Source: Paenibacillus mucilaginosus 3016 (GTDB lineage: Bacteria > Bacillota > Bacilli > Paenibacillales > NBRC-103111). Taken from it: a stretch of 64,000 bases of DNA. Under the pieces are notes generated by a model. That model did not search any database and was not told the origin of the DNA. It worked only from the letters and a program-made list of their open reading frames with translations. Below, piece by piece: positions 34,735 to 44,433 of the stretch. Position 1 is the first letter of the stretch. Every line of letters starts with the position of its first letter. Both the position numbers and the translations under genes were made by a program. Where the stretch lies: assembly GCF_000250655.1 (NCBI RefSeq), contig NC_016935.1:1754001-1818000 (forward strand), given 5' to 3'.

Positions 34735-36099
34735 ATGGAGTTGGTAAGACAGATGACGGGGCAAGAGGGGAACTGGCAGGAGGCCGCCACCAAGCATGAG
34801 CAGATCCTGAAGTATATCGAGAGTCTGAAGATCGGCAGCAAGATCTCGGTCCGCAAGATAGCGGAGAAGCTTGGGGTGAGCGAAGGGACGGCCTACCGGG
34901 CGATCAAGGAGGCCGATACGCTCGGCCTTGTGGCAACGAAGGAGAGGGTCGGTACCGTGCGGGTGGAAAAAAAGCTCCGCGACCACATGGACAGGCTGAC
35001 CTTCGCGGAGGTCGTCAACATGGTGGACGGGGAGCTGCTCGGCGGACGCGGGGGTCTGGAGAAGACGCTTCACAAGTTTGTCATCGGCGCGATGCAGCAG
35101 GACGCCATGCTGCGGTACATCGACCCGGGCTCCCTGCTCATTGTCGGCAACCGGGCCAAAGCGCACATGTGCGCGCTGGAGCAGGGGGCGGGCGTTCTCA
35201 TTACGGGCGGCTTCGGGACGAGCGAAGAGGTGAAGGAGCTGGCGGACCGGCTGGAGCTGCCGATCATTTCTTCCTCCTATGATACGTTTACCGTAGCATC
35301 CCTGATTAACCGCGCCATCTACGACAGGCTCATCAAGAAGAAGATCCTGCTGATCGAAGATATCGTTCCGAGTCCGATGCAGGTGTACGTGCTCAAAGCC
35401 CATCACACGCTCCGCGACTGGCAGCGACTGCATGAAGAGACCGGACACAGCCGGTTTCCCGTCGTGGATGAGTGGAACCGGGCGATCGGGATGATCACCT
35501 CCAAGGACCTGATCGGCGCCGAGCCGGGGCAGACGGTCGACAAATTCATGACCCGGAATCCGGTCACGGCCCAGCCGAGTACATCGGTTGCGGCGGCCGC
35601 CCACATGATGGTGTGGGAAGGGATCGAGCTGCTGCCGATCGTTGATGCGGGGCGCAAGGTGACGGCCGTCATCTCGCGCAAGGACGTGCTGAAGGCCATG
35701 CAGCATATCCAGCGCCAGCCGCAGCACGGCGAGACGTTCGAGGACCTGATCTGGTCCGGCTTCTCGGAGGAGCGGGACCGCTCGGGACAGATTCTGTTCC
35801 GCGGGACGATCACCCCGCAGATGACCAACCGGCTCGGCACCGTGTCCGAAGGGGTGCTGGCCGTACTGATGTCGCAGGCCGCGTACCACGCGGTCCAGGA
35901 CGTCAAAAAGGGCGACCTCGTGCTCGACAACATGTCCTCGTACTTCGTGAGGCCCGTGCAGATCGACTCCCAGGTCGAGCTGCGCCCGCGCATCATCGAA
36001 GTCTCCCGCAAGTTCGGCAAAATCGACGTCGAGATGTACCACGCCGGCGTGCTCGTGGCCAAAGCCATGCTGACCGCCCAGGTCTTCGACCCGTCCTGA
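34735..36099 (+). CDS. ytoI: YtoI-like regulator: HTH, DRTGG, CBS pair, hotdog thioesterase domain
   Basis: 454 residues. A winged helix-turn-helix lies at about 20-75 (ISVRKIAEKLGVSEGTAYRA), a DRTGG domain at about 85-190, a CBS pair at about 195-315 (FPVVDEWNRAIGMITSKDL; LLPIVDAGRKVTAVISRKDV) and a hotdog domain at the end (GVLAVLMSQAAYHAV, VLDNMSSYFVRPVQIDSQVE). This order matches YtoI, which sits in the same place relative to ytpI and dnaE in B. subtilis. It probably senses a nucleotide or acyl-CoA through CBS and hotdog domains. A second ATG at 34753 is possible. Confidence 0.9.
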   Translation: MELVRQMTGQEGNWQEAATKHEQILKYIESLKIGSKISVRKIAEKLGVSEGTAYRAIKEADTLGLVATKERVGTVRVEKKLRDHMDRLTFAEVVNMVDGELLGGRGGLEKTLHKFVIGAMQQDAMLRYIDPGSLLIVGNRAKAHMCALEQGAGVLITGGFGTSEEVKELADRLELPIISSSYDTFTVASLINRAIYDRLIKKKILLIEDIVPSPMQVYVLKAHHTLRDWQRLHEETGHSRFPVVDEWNRAIGMITSKDLIGAEPGQTVDKFMTRNPVTAQPSTSVAAAAHMMVWEGIELLPIVDAGRKVTAVISRKDVLKAMQHIQRQPQHGETFEDLIWSGFSEERDRSGQILFRGTITPQMTNRLGTVSEGVLAVLMSQAAYHAVQDVKKGDLVLDNMSSYFVRPVQIDSQVELRPRIIEVSRKFGKIDVEMYHAGVLVAKAMLTAQVFDPS

Positions 36100-36315
36100 G
36101 GCCCGCCGGCCCGCACGGCCATTGCCGGGCGCCGATGGTCAGCTTAGGGGTGTCTGAGCTTGCTCATGGCTGCGGCCTATGGGCCTCACGGACCGGAGCC
36201 CGATGCTCCGCCCGGGGGCGTCCGAGCTTGCCAAGAGGCGCACAGAGGGATGCAGGCCGAGCCACGCCGGACAAGGTCCGTACCGCAACTTGAATGTGTG
36301 GCCTGCGGAACCCTG

Positions 36316-36510
36316 CATGTGATGAAAAACATCACAATCGGCGTACGATAGCCACCCGCGCTTGATTATCCGATGTTTTGCATCACATAAAGCGGCGTAG
36401 AAGGCCAAATAGCCGATTTGCGCCACTTATGTGATGCAGAACATCACAAAAAGCACGTATTTGCCTCCGGTGTCCGGTTATCCGATGGTTTTCATCATAT
36501 AGGATAACGC
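36316..36510. repeat. Four copies of an imperfect TGTGATG...CATCACA palindrome
   Basis: Copies at about 36318-36337, 36372-36391, 36428-36447 and 36484-36505 share the pattern TGTGATGNNNAACATCACA, the first and third being nearest to perfect palindromes. Neighbouring AAAGCGG and CGATTTGCGCCACTT segments are also partly repeated. Likely an intergenic repeat family or multiple regulator sites. Confidence 0.7.
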
Positions 36511-36576
36511 GCTGTTTAACAGTTTGTTCTTCAGTTAGTGACGGGGAGCTGACCTTCACGTCTGTCTCCGAAGAGG

Positions 36577-36620
36577 CAAGCCAAAGAGCCCGTCCATTTG
36601 GACGGGCTCTTTGGCTTGCT
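36577..36620. terminator. Perfect long hairpin
   Basis: CAAGCCAAAGAGCCCGTCC (36577-36595) pairs completely with the sequence from 36600 to 36618 around a four-base loop. No strong T-run, but otherwise terminator-like. Confidence 0.75.
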
Positions 36621-36650
36621 ATGGGCTTCGAAGCTAACGTTCGTTTTGGA

Positions 36651-36822
36651 GCGACCTTTGAACGAAGTTCAACGGAGCGTCAAAACGATTTGTTGAGCAC
36701 TTGAACTTTCGAGCAAGGGAGGGCCAGCGAAGCCGGGGGCGGTCTGAATGAGTCTTTTTTTCTTTTACCCAGCGATGTGTTTCGTTTTTGAAAGCGACCT
36801 TTGAACGAAGTTCAACGGAGCG
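36651..36822. repeat. Duplicated 29-bp sequence with TTGAAC-GAA-GTTCAA palindrome
   Basis: The 29 bases at 36651-36679 (beginning GCGACCTTTGAACGAAGTTC) recur exactly at 36794-36822. Each holds the perfect palindrome TTGAACGAAGTTCAA. The region 36100-36856 between ytoI and ytpI has no other gene. Confidence 0.85.
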
Positions 36823-36856
36823 CAAAAATGAAATCACGAGCCACCGAAATCACGAG

Positions 36857-37150
36857 CTACGAGCGTTTACTAAAGTGAATATGATTCCGGATCCCGGCGA
36901 ACAGATTGAACACGCCGAGCAGCAGACACACCGTACCGAAAATCCGCCGCATGACGGAGTCGTGCAGGAAGAACAGCTGGGAGATGGCCAGGATGACCAG
37001 CATGGTGCCCATGGCGATGTTCATCCGTGACGAATAGAGGCCCCGCAGGCGGTGGTCCGCAGCCCGGCGGTAGCGGAAGCTGTAATAAACGGAAAAGGCC
37101 AAAGCAATGACAACCAGGGTACTGAGGGCCACCTGGATATTCGCAAGCAT
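36857..37150 (-). CDS. ytpI: YtpI-like membrane protein
   Basis: 97 residues with three hydrophobic helices (VALSTLVVIALAFSVYYSF, IAMGTMLVILAISQLFFL, FGTVCLLLGVFNLFAGI) and conserved YRRAADHR and RNHIHF segments, matching YtpI. Function unknown. In B. subtilis ytpI lies between ytoI and nrnA (ytqI); here nrnA is absent and ytrI comes next. Confidence 0.85.
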   Translation of the reverse strand: MLANIQVALSTLVVIALAFSVYYSFRYRRAADHRLRGLYSSRMNIAMGTMLVILAISQLFFLHDSVMRRIFGTVCLLLGVFNLFAGIRNHIHFSKRS

Positions 37151-37246
37151 CGGGTCAGCACATCCTTAAGGAGAGTGAAGTGGTCCCCTGCGGACAGGGG
37201 AGGTCTTTCTCCACTTTAGCGATTTCAGCTCGGGAAAGCAACAGGG

Positions 37247-37756
37247 TTATGGGGTCGGAAGCCGCTTCCATTCCTTGATCGTCACCCATACCTTGAGCTC
37301 GGTCTGTGTCAGCACGATCCACCGGACGCCGAGGACCATATAGTCGCGGTCGAGCACACCGAGGTACGGTTTTTCCTTGAGGATGCTCTCGTACACTTCG
37401 GGCATGGCGGCGAAGTCCGAGATTTTGCGCCCGATCACCACTTTCTTGAGATCGCTGTTGACCCGTTTGCGCAGCTCGCTTTCCGTCAGCGTGTCGAAGG
37501 GCGTGCCTTCTTCCGAAACGACAAAGACGTTCAGCCGGTTGATCGTGGTCTGCTGATTTTTGGTCTTTTTCAGATCGGCGATTTCCCCTTCGAGCTCATC
37601 CTTCTGGGCGTGCAGCTTCCGGTTCTCGACGATGACCATGTTGAGCCGCTGGTTATAGATGCTGAGAAACAGAGCGGCCCCGATGATCATGCCGGCCACC
37701 AGAAGACCGATCGCCCGCATGTAGGAACTGAAGAAGCCGGGAGGGGGAACCTTCAC
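37247..37756 (-). CDS. ytrI: Sporulation membrane protein YtrI
   Basis: 169 residues: short cytoplasmic start, one membrane helix (MRAIGLLVAGMIIGAALFLS), a coiled coil (ENRKLHAQKDELEGEIADLK) and a soluble domain ending VLTQTELKVWVTIKEWKRLP. YtrI is made in the mother cell and needed for efficient sporulation. The GTG start overlaps the ytrH stop (GTGA); GGAG lies seven bases upstream. Confidence 0.9.
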   Translation of the reverse strand: MKVPPPGFFSSYMRAIGLLVAGMIIGAALFLSIYNQRLNMVIVENRKLHAQKDELEGEIADLKKTKNQQTTINRLNVFVVSEEGTPFDTLTESELRKRVNSDLKKVVIGRKISDFAAMPEVYESILKEKPYLGVLDRDYMVLGVRWIVLTQTELKVWVTIKEWKRLPTP

Positions 37757-38085
37757 GGGGCGGCTCCGGTGCCGCAGATCCATTTGATCAGCGAGGTGCC
37801 CATATGCGCCCCCACGAAGGCGCACACGATATAGAGGATTTGCTGGATGGCCGGCGAGATGTGCCCGTCGTGAAAGTGGGTCTCGATCGCCCGGATCGGA
37901 TCGATGGTGCCTCCGATGGCGGCGACCATCGCCCAGATCTTGATCTGCTCGGCTACGGTTTCCATCCGGTGGACCGGCGGATCCAGCGTAATGACGGCGC
38001 AGATACCGGCCAGCATCGTGCCGCCGAGCACCACCCCGAAGGCAACGAAGAAGTCCAGCAGGCATTTGGTCAAAAAGGAAGCCAT
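37753..38085 (-). CDS. ytrH: Sporulation protein YtrH
   Basis: 110 residues with hydrophobic helices (LLDFFVAFGVVLGGTMLAGI, IWAMVAAIGGTIDPIRAIE, ILYIVCAFVGAHMGTSLIKW). The GGTIDPIRAIE segment and overall length fit YtrH, a mother-cell membrane protein acting with YtrI. ATG start preceded by AAAGGGGGAA. Divergent from dnaE, as in B. subtilis. Confidence 0.92.
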   Translation of the reverse strand: MASFLTKCLLDFFVAFGVVLGGTMLAGICAVITLDPPVHRMETVAEQIKIWAMVAAIGGTIDPIRAIETHFHDGHISPAIQQILYIVCAFVGAHMGTSLIKWICGTGAAP

Positions 38086-38357
38086 GAAGCGTTTCCCCCT
38101 TTCTCCGGTTCAGGGCGCGGGGCCCTGTGTGTAAAAATCGGCGGAGGGCGGTGCCGGATGCGGACGGACAGGTACGCCGCTCGTCCCGCCCGGACACCGC
38201 CTGACGCCGGTTGTCCTTCGTCGGATGTAGAAATTATATGTGGCAATCCCTTGGACATGACTCGTAAATTGCGGAGGAGGGGATACATATGGCACACCTG
38301 TTCGCCTTGTGCTAGAATGGGCGTATACCATTTGACGAACGTGAGGAGGCGGCCCGG

Positions 38358-41300
38358 ATGGGCGATTTTGTCCATTTGCATGTGCACAGCGAATACAGCC
38401 TGCTGGACGGCGCCGCAAGGATTGAGACCTTGGTGTCCCGTGCGGCGGACCTTGGCATGACTTCTTTGGCGCTGACGGACCATGGGGTCATGTACGGGGC
38501 GATTCCTTTCTACAAAGCGTGCAGGGAGCGGGGGATCAAGCCGATCATCGGCTGCGAGGTCTATTACACCTCCGGCTCCCTGAAGCAGAAGGGCACGCGG
38601 CAGGACCAGCCGATCTATCACCTGATCCTGCTGGCGAAGAACCTGCAGGGCTATCAGAATCTAATGAAGCTGGTGTCGGTGGCGCACCTTGAAGGCTATC
38701 ATTACAAGCCGCGCATCGACCCGGAGCACTTGCGCAAGTACAGCGAGGGCCTGATCTGCACGAGCGCCTGTCTCGGCAGCGAGGTGTCGCAGCATCTGCT
38801 GCACGGCAGGTATGACGACGCCAAGGCGGCGGCGGAGCGGTACCGGGACATCTTCGGGGAGGACTTCTTCCTGGAAGTACAGGACCACGGCCTCACCGAG
38901 CAAAAGAAAGTCAACCAGGACCTGATCCGCCTCGGCCGCGAGACCGGCATCCCGCTCGTGGCTACGAACGATGTGCATTACGTCTACGAGCCCGATCATG
39001 CGATGCAGGATATCCTGATCTGCATCGGAACGGGCAAGACGGTCGAGGACGAGGACCGTCTGCGCATTCACTCCTCCCAGCTGTTCCTGAAGAGTGCGGA
39101 GGAGATGGGGAGGCTGTTCCCGCATATCCCCGAGGCGATCGAGAACACGCTGGTCATTGCCGACCGCTGCGGGCTCGAGCTCGAATTCGGCCGCTCGATA
39201 CTGCCGCAGTTCGATCCGATTCCGGAAGGGCTGACGGCGGGCGATTACCTTACGCAGCTCTGCCGTACGGGCCTGCAGGAGCGGTATGCCCCGCTTTCCG
39301 AGTGGGGGGATGAGGCTTGGCGACGCAATGTGGAGGCCCGGCTGGACTACGAGCTCGGTGTCATCGAGCGGATGGGGTACTCGGATTATTTTCTGATCGT
39401 ATGGGACTTTATCCGCTTCGCCCATGAGGAAGGCATCGTTACGGGCCCGGGACGGGGATCGTCTGCGGGCAGCCTTGTGGCCTACGTTCTCAAGATTACC
39501 GACGTCGACCCGATCCGCTACAACCTGCTCTTCGAGCGGTTCCTGAATCCGGAGCGGGTGTCCATGCCCGATATCGACATCGACTTCAGCGACCTGCGCC
39601 GCGACGAGGTCATCGACTATGTCGTGCGCAAGTACGGGCGGGACCGCGTCGCTCAGATCATCACGTTCGGTACGATGGCGGCGAAGGCGGCCGTACGGGA
39701 CGTGGGCCGGGCGCTGAACCTGCCGTACAACGACGTGGACAAGGCGGCGAAGCTGATTCCCGGCCAGCTCGGCATGACGCTCGAGGCGGCGCTGCGCTCC
39801 TCGCCGGAGCTCAAGGCGCTGGCCGACCGCCAGCCGAAGACGGCGGAGCTGCTGGAGATGGCGATGAAGGTGGAGGGCATGCCGCGTCACGCCTCGACGC
39901 ACGCCGCAGGCGTCATCATCTCGCGGGAGCCGTTGACGCAGTATGTGCCGCTGCAGGAAGGCACCGAGCAGACCGCGCTGACCCAGTATCCGATGGAGCA
40001 TCTGGAGTCGATCGGGCTGCTCAAGATGGATTTTCTCGGGCTGCGCACCCTGTCCATCATCGAGCGCTCGCTGGAGTGGATCCGCGAGCGGACGGGCCGG
40101 ACCATCGACTGGAAGGGCGTATCGATGGAAGACCCGCTGACCTACGAGATGCTCGGCCGGGGAGACACGACCGGCGTCTTCCAGCTCGAGTCGCCGGGGA
40201 TGCGCCGGGTGCTCAGGGAGCTCCGGCCCAGCGGGTTTGAAGACATTATCTCGGTTCTTGCGCTGTACCGTCCGGGTCCGATGGAATTCATTCCGCAGTA
40301 TATCCGCTGCAAGCACGGCCAGCAGGAGGTGGAGTACCCTCATCCTGTGCTGGAAGGGATTCTGAAGGATACGTACGGCATCATCGTCTACCAGGAGCAG
40401 ATCATGCAGATCGCTTCCCTGATGGCGGGCTTCTCGCTTGGCGAAGCGGACCTGCTGCGCAGGGCCGTATCGAAAAAGAAGCGGGAGGTGCTCGACGAGG
40501 AGCGCGCCCACTTCGTGGAAGGCAGCCGGGGCCAGGGTTACACCGAGGCGGAAGCGAACCGGGTGTACGATATGATCGTACGCTTCGCGGACTACGGCTT
40601 CCCGCGGGCGCATGCAACGGCTTACGGGGTGCTCGCCTTCCAGACGGCGTACCTCAAGGCGCATTACCCGGTGGACTTTATGGCTTCCATGCTGGCGGCC
40701 GTGACGGGCAGCCACCACAAGGTCGCCGAATACTCGGACGACTGCCGCAAGATGGGCATCGCCGTGCTCGGCCCGGACGTCAACGAGAGCGGCGTGCTGT
40801 TCACGCCGGTGGGGGCGCACCGTACGGCGGACGGCGCTGCTTCCGGGAAGATGGAAGCACCCGCCGATCAGGAAGGCGTCCGTCAGGAATCCGCATCCGG
40901 TCATGGGGCGATCCGCTTCGGACTGGCCGCCATCAAGAATGTGGGCACGAACGCGATCGAATCGATCATTAAGGAGCGGCGGTCGGGCCCGTACCAGAGC
41001 CTGATCGACTTCTGCCGGCGGATCGACCTGCGCGTGTGCAACAAGCGCGTGCTGGAATCGCTGATTCAGGCGGGGGCACTCGATTCGCTGCCCGGTCACC
41101 GCTCCCAGCTGCTGGCGATGCTCGAAGACGCCGTCGATGCGGCCGTCAAGTGGCGCAAGGACCGCGATGATCTGCAGCTTGTCCTCGACGGTTTCGTGGA
41201 AGAGGTGTCCTGGGAGGTGGAATATCCCGCCGTGGCGCCTTATTCCATGACCCAGAAGCTCGAGCTGGAGCGGGAGCTGCTCGGTCTGTACATCTCCGGC

Positions 41301-42320
41301 AGCCCGCTGGATGACTATGAGGACGTGCTCCGCAGGATGGAGCCCGATTCGCTGGCCCAGCTTCCGCAGTACCCGGACGGAAGCGAGGTCAAGGTGGCTG
41401 GGCTTGTCATGAGCAGCAAGACGATCGTGACGAAAAAGGGCCAGCCGATGGCCTTCATGGAGCTGGAGGACCGGGTCGGCAAGTCCGAGGTCGTCCTCTT
41501 CCCCGAGGTGTGGAAGCGGGCGGCCCCGGTGGTGCAGAAGGGCCGTCCCGTGCTCGTGCTGGCGAAGCTGCAGCTCGGCGACGAGGACTTCAAGCTGCTC
41601 GCCGACCAGGTGGTGGCGCTGGACGACCCGCAGCTCGAGCAGAAGGCCGCGAAGCCGGCGGGCGGCGGCTATGCCCGCGGCGGCGCCGGCCGGAGCACGC
41701 CTGCGGCCGGGCGTCCGCCGCAGGCAGCTGCGGCTGCCGGACGCACGGCGGCGCCAGCCGGCGGCCCGCCGCAGGGGGCGCGCCCCGGCAGCTCCGGCGC
41801 AGCAGCCGCGCCCCAGCGCTCCGCCGCAGGCAGCTCCGGCGCAGCAGCCGCGCCCCAGCGCCCCGCCGCGGGCAGTTCCGGCGCAGCAGCCGCGCCCCAG
41901 CGCTCCGCCGCGGGCAGCTCCGGCGCAGCAGCCGCGCCCCAGCGCTCCGCCGCAGGCACGGCTCCGCGCCAAGCGCCTGCGGCCCCGGCGTCCGGCCGCA
42001 CGCCTGCTGCGCAGCCTGCGCCCCGCCCGGCGGCTCCGGCCCGCGGCCAGGCCGGCCCGGGCGGCAGCGCCCCGGCTCCGCGCACAGCGGCGGTGCAGCG
42101 CGTGTACATGCGCATCTCGCCGAAGCACGAGGAGCCGGCGGTGCTCGCCGAGCTGAAGCGGCTGATCACGGAGCACGGCGGGCCTCTGCCGGTGGTGCTC
42201 TATTACGAGAGCTCCCAGAAGACGCTCGGGCTCAGCGACCAGTATCAGGTGAAGCCTTCACCGGAGCTGTTCCACCGCATCGAAGAGCTGCTCGGCAAAG
42301 ACAGCGTGAGAGTGAAGTAG
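38358..42320 (+). CDS. dnaE: DNA polymerase III alpha subunit DnaE with disordered repeat insertion
   Basis: 1,320 residues, about 200 longer than usual. PHP domain at the N-terminus (VHLHVHSEYSLLDGAARIE), polymerase core with GPGRGSSAGSLVAY and the catalytic PDIDIDFSDLRRDEVIDY, then beta-binding, helix-hairpin-helix and OB regions (EVKVAGLVMSSKTIVTKKGQ). Residues about 1095-1243 are an Ala/Pro/Ser/Gly-rich insertion holding four tandem 14-residue units (GSSGAAAAPQRSAA). The conserved C-terminal domain then resumes (RVYMRISPKHEEPAVLAELK to the end). Essential replication enzyme. ATG has GAGGAGG eight bases upstream. Confidence 0.97.
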   Translation: MGDFVHLHVHSEYSLLDGAARIETLVSRAADLGMTSLALTDHGVMYGAIPFYKACRERGIKPIIGCEVYYTSGSLKQKGTRQDQPIYHLILLAKNLQGYQNLMKLVSVAHLEGYHYKPRIDPEHLRKYSEGLICTSACLGSEVSQHLLHGRYDDAKAAAERYRDIFGEDFFLEVQDHGLTEQKKVNQDLIRLGRETGIPLVATNDVHYVYEPDHAMQDILICIGTGKTVEDEDRLRIHSSQLFLKSAEEMGRLFPHIPEAIENTLVIADRCGLELEFGRSILPQFDPIPEGLTAGDYLTQLCRTGLQERYAPLSEWGDEAWRRNVEARLDYELGVIERMGYSDYFLIVWDFIRFAHEEGIVTGPGRGSSAGSLVAYVLKITDVDPIRYNLLFERFLNPERVSMPDIDIDFSDLRRDEVIDYVVRKYGRDRVAQIITFGTMAAKAAVRDVGRALNLPYNDVDKAAKLIPGQLGMTLEAALRSSPELKALADRQPKTAELLEMAMKVEGMPRHASTHAAGVIISREPLTQYVPLQEGTEQTALTQYPMEHLESIGLLKMDFLGLRTLSIIERSLEWIRERTGRTIDWKGVSMEDPLTYEMLGRGDTTGVFQLESPGMRRVLRELRPSGFEDIISVLALYRPGPMEFIPQYIRCKHGQQEVEYPHPVLEGILKDTYGIIVYQEQIMQIASLMAGFSLGEADLLRRAVSKKKREVLDEERAHFVEGSRGQGYTEAEANRVYDMIVRFADYGFPRAHATAYGVLAFQTAYLKAHYPVDFMASMLAAVTGSHHKVAEYSDDCRKMGIAVLGPDVNESGVLFTPVGAHRTADGAASGKMEAPADQEGVRQESASGHGAIRFGLAAIKNVGTNAIESIIKERRSGPYQSLIDFCRRIDLRVCNKRVLESLIQAGALDSLPGHRSQLLAMLEDAVDAAVKWRKDRDDLQLVLDGFVEEVSWEVEYPAVAPYSMTQKLELERELLGLYISGSPLDDYEDVLRRMEPDSLAQLPQYPDGSEVKVAGLVMSSKTIVTKKGQPMAFMELEDRVGKSEVVLFPEVWKRAAPVVQKGRPVLVLAKLQLGDEDFKLLADQVVALDDPQLEQKAAKPAGGGYARGGAGRSTPAAGRPPQAAAAAGRTAAPAGGPPQGARPGSSGAAAAPQRSAAGSSGAAAAPQRPAAGSSGAAAAPQRSAAGSSGAAAAPQRSAAGTAPRQAPAAPASGRTPAAQPAPRPAAPARGQAGPGGSAPAPRTAAVQRVYMRISPKHEEPAVLAELKRLITEHGGPLPVVLYYESSQKTLGLSDQYQVKPSPELFHRIEELLGKDSVRVK
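41787..41954 (+). repeat. 42-bp tandem repeat within dnaE
   Basis: Four nearly identical 42-base units starting GGCAGCTCCGGCGCAGCAGC, encoding the repeat in DnaE. In-frame length (multiple of three) allows copy-number change without loss of the protein. Confidence 0.9.
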
Positions 42321-42535
42321 TGGAAAGCTGCCGTTCACCGCGGCGGGCGGCGTTTACACAAATTTTATATAACGGATGTCTTCCCGGCTGCACGGCAAGT
42401 TTGATTTTGTGTTAACCTGAAATAAACCCTGCCTTCCCGGCATACATTTAGTAACCCGTACCAAGAAACCGGCTTAAGGATAGCCGGAGATGGCGCTGCG
42501 CGTGTTGCGAATGGAACCCGGAGGAGGCGTTTTTT

Positions 42536-43030
42536 ATGACCAAAGACCCCATTATCGAATGCTTGGAGAAGCGTGGCGTCACCATTGACAGCATTGCCGA
42601 GATCGTTCACCAGCTCCAGCTGCCCTACAATCCGGCCTTGTCCAAGCAGGCTTGTGTGGACAGCGTCCTGACGGTTCTCCAAAAACGCGAAGTGCAGTAT
42701 GTGCTCTACACGGGAATCGCGCTCGACGAGCTGGCGGAGAAGAAGCTTCTGCCGCAGCCCCTGCAGGGGCTGATGGAGACGGACGCTTCCCTGTACGGAG
42801 TGGACGAGACGCTGGCTCTTGGCATTGTTCACGTCTACGGCATGATCGGACTCACTAGCTTCGGCTATCTGGATAAGAAAAAAATCGGGATTATTCGGGA
42901 GCTCAACGACCATTCGACAGGCATACACGTCTTCCTGGACGACCTGGTCGCGGGCCTGGCCGCGGCCGCCTCAGCGCGGATCGCGCACCGTCATCAGGAC
43001 GAACTCGACGGTCAGGATGAAGGGGCCTGA
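42536..43030 (+). CDS. Phosphatidylglycerophosphatase A family protein (YutG-like)
   Basis: 164 residues. Conserved segments LEKRGVTIDSIAEIVHQLQ, CVDSVLTVLQKREVQYVLYT, DETLALGIVHVYGMIGLTSFG and a C-terminal HVFLDDLVAGLAAAASARIAH match the PgpA-like family of Firmicutes (YutG), which dephosphorylates phosphatidylglycerol phosphate. Ribosome site GGAGGAGG upstream. Stands alone between dnaE and the acc operon. Confidence 0.85.
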   Translation: MTKDPIIECLEKRGVTIDSIAEIVHQLQLPYNPALSKQACVDSVLTVLQKREVQYVLYTGIALDELAEKKLLPQPLQGLMETDASLYGVDETLALGIVHVYGMIGLTSFGYLDKKKIGIIRELNDHSTGIHVFLDDLVAGLAAAASARIAHRHQDELDGQDEGA

Positions 43031-43262
43031 GGGGCCGATCCTGCCGAAAAACCGCTGATTTTCAAGGAATAGGGTCCCCCGCCGCAAGACCCCCCTCGGT
43101 TGCGGGAAAAAGTGGAGTTATGATATCATTATTCCATTATGTTCGTGATCCAGGCAGTTTCCTGCGGCGGGGGAATCTTCCGCGGCTGGGTCACCTAGAT
43201 AAACGCGCCTGACCTTGAGCTTGTTGGCGAATTTCGTTTATCCCGGGGGAGGGTCTTTTTTC

Positions 43263-43454
43263 ATGTGGACGGTTATTTATATCGCTCCAACCGCCAAAAT
43301 TGCTGACAAGATCAAGCAAAGACTAACGGAAGAGGGCTTTCTTGTACAAGTACGGGCAATCAACATGACAAAAAACCAGTTCGAGATCGTCGTTCCCGAA
43401 GGTGAATTGGAAGAAGTTCAAGAGGTTCTGAACTCTATTCTGCATAGATCTTAA
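43263..43454 (+). CDS. Small conserved protein, DUF2007-like
   Basis: 63 residues: MWTVIYIAPTAKIADKIKQR, LTEEGFLVQVRAINM, then a strand-helix FEIVVPEGELEEVQEVLNSI. The beta-alpha-beta-beta-alpha pattern resembles DUF2007 (putative signalling) proteins. It is placed 52 bases before accD and likely co-transcribed with it. GGGGGAGGG nine bases upstream fixes the start. Role in fatty acid synthesis not known. Confidence 0.75.
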   Translation: MWTVIYIAPTAKIADKIKQRLTEEGFLVQVRAINMTKNQFEIVVPEGELEEVQEVLNSILHRS

Positions 43455-43506
43455 GGATAAGCGGTGAGTCTAGGAAAGCAGAAGCAACCGCAAGCGAGGT
43501 GTAGTC

Positions 43507-44433
43507 GTGCAATTTAAAGACTTGTTTCAGAAGAAAAGAAAATACGCTACCGTTCCTTCAACGGACAGGCCTGCCCAAAGCCGGGTGATCGATGGAGCCA
43601 TTGACATTCCCGAGGAGCGGCCGCGGCGTGAAATCCCCGAAGGCCTCATGAACAAATGCCCCAAGTGCGGGACGATTCAGTACAACAAGGAACTCGACAA
43701 AAACCTGAAAGTCTGCACGTCTTGCGACTACCATTACAAGCTGAACGCCGTGGAACGCATTCAGATGACCATGGACGAAGGGATGTTCGTCGAGTACAAT
43801 GCCGACCTGGCCTCGGAAGACCCGCTCGGCTTCCCGGATTACGGCAAGAAGTATGCCAAGGCGGTCGAATCCACCGGCATGCAGGATGCGGTGATCACCG
43901 GGGAAGGCACCATCGGGGGCTACCCGGTTGTGGTGGCCGTGATGAGTTTTGACTTCATGGGCGGATCGCTTGGCTCTGTAGTCGGCGAGAAAGTGGCCAT
44001 TGCCGTGGAGAAGGCCATCGAGAAGAAGTGCCCGATGATCATCTTCTCGACATCCGGCGGCGCGCGCATGCAGGAGAGCATTCTGAGCCTCATGCAGATG
44101 GCGAAGACCTCCGCAGCCCTGGCGAAGCTCAGCGAACAGGGCGGGCTCTATGTATCGGTCATCACCGACCCGACATTCGGCGGCGTATCCGCAAGCTTCG
44201 CGATGCTTGGGGATTACATCATTGCCGAGCCGGGAGCCGCATTCGGCTTCACGGGACGCCGGGTCATCGAGCAGACGATCAAGCAGAAGCTGCCGGACAA
44301 CTTCCAGACGTCGGAGTTCAACCTCCAGCACGGGCAGGTGGACATGGTGTCCCACCGCAAAGAGCTGCGGAGCACGCTGTCCCGTCTTCTTGGCATGCAC
44401 ACCATAAAGGAGGAAATCGTTCATGGCAAGTGA
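43507..44433 (+). CDS. accD: Acetyl-CoA carboxylase carboxyltransferase subunit beta
   Basis: 308 residues. Zinc ribbon of four cysteines at 51, 54, 70 and 73 (CPKCGTIQ ... VCTSC), then the carboxyltransferase fold with [40 protein letters not shown] and [19 protein letters not shown]. With AccA it transfers carboxyl from biotin to acetyl-CoA, making malonyl-CoA for fatty acid synthesis. GTG start preceded by GAGGTG. Overlaps accA by 11 bases. Confidence 0.97.
   Translation: MQFKDLFQKKRKYATVPSTDRPAQSRVIDGAIDIPEERPRREIPEGLMNKCPKCGTIQYNKELDKNLKVCTSCDYHYKLNAVERIQMTMDEGMFVEYNADLASEDPLGFPDYGKKYAKAVESTGMQDAVITGEGTIGGYPVVVAVMSFDFMGGSLGSVVGEKVAIAVEKAIEKKCPMIIFSTSGGARMQESILSLMQMAKTSAALAKLSEQGGLYVSVITDPTFGGVSASFAMLGDYIIAEPGAAFGFTGRRVIEQTIKQKLPDNFQTSEFNLQHGQVDMVSHRKELRSTLSRLLGMHTIKEEIVHGK

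Noticed and set aside
38661..42176. Very long antisense frame over dnaE
   Set aside because: Caused by high GC at third positions; composition is rich in Arg, His and Leu and unlike a real protein.
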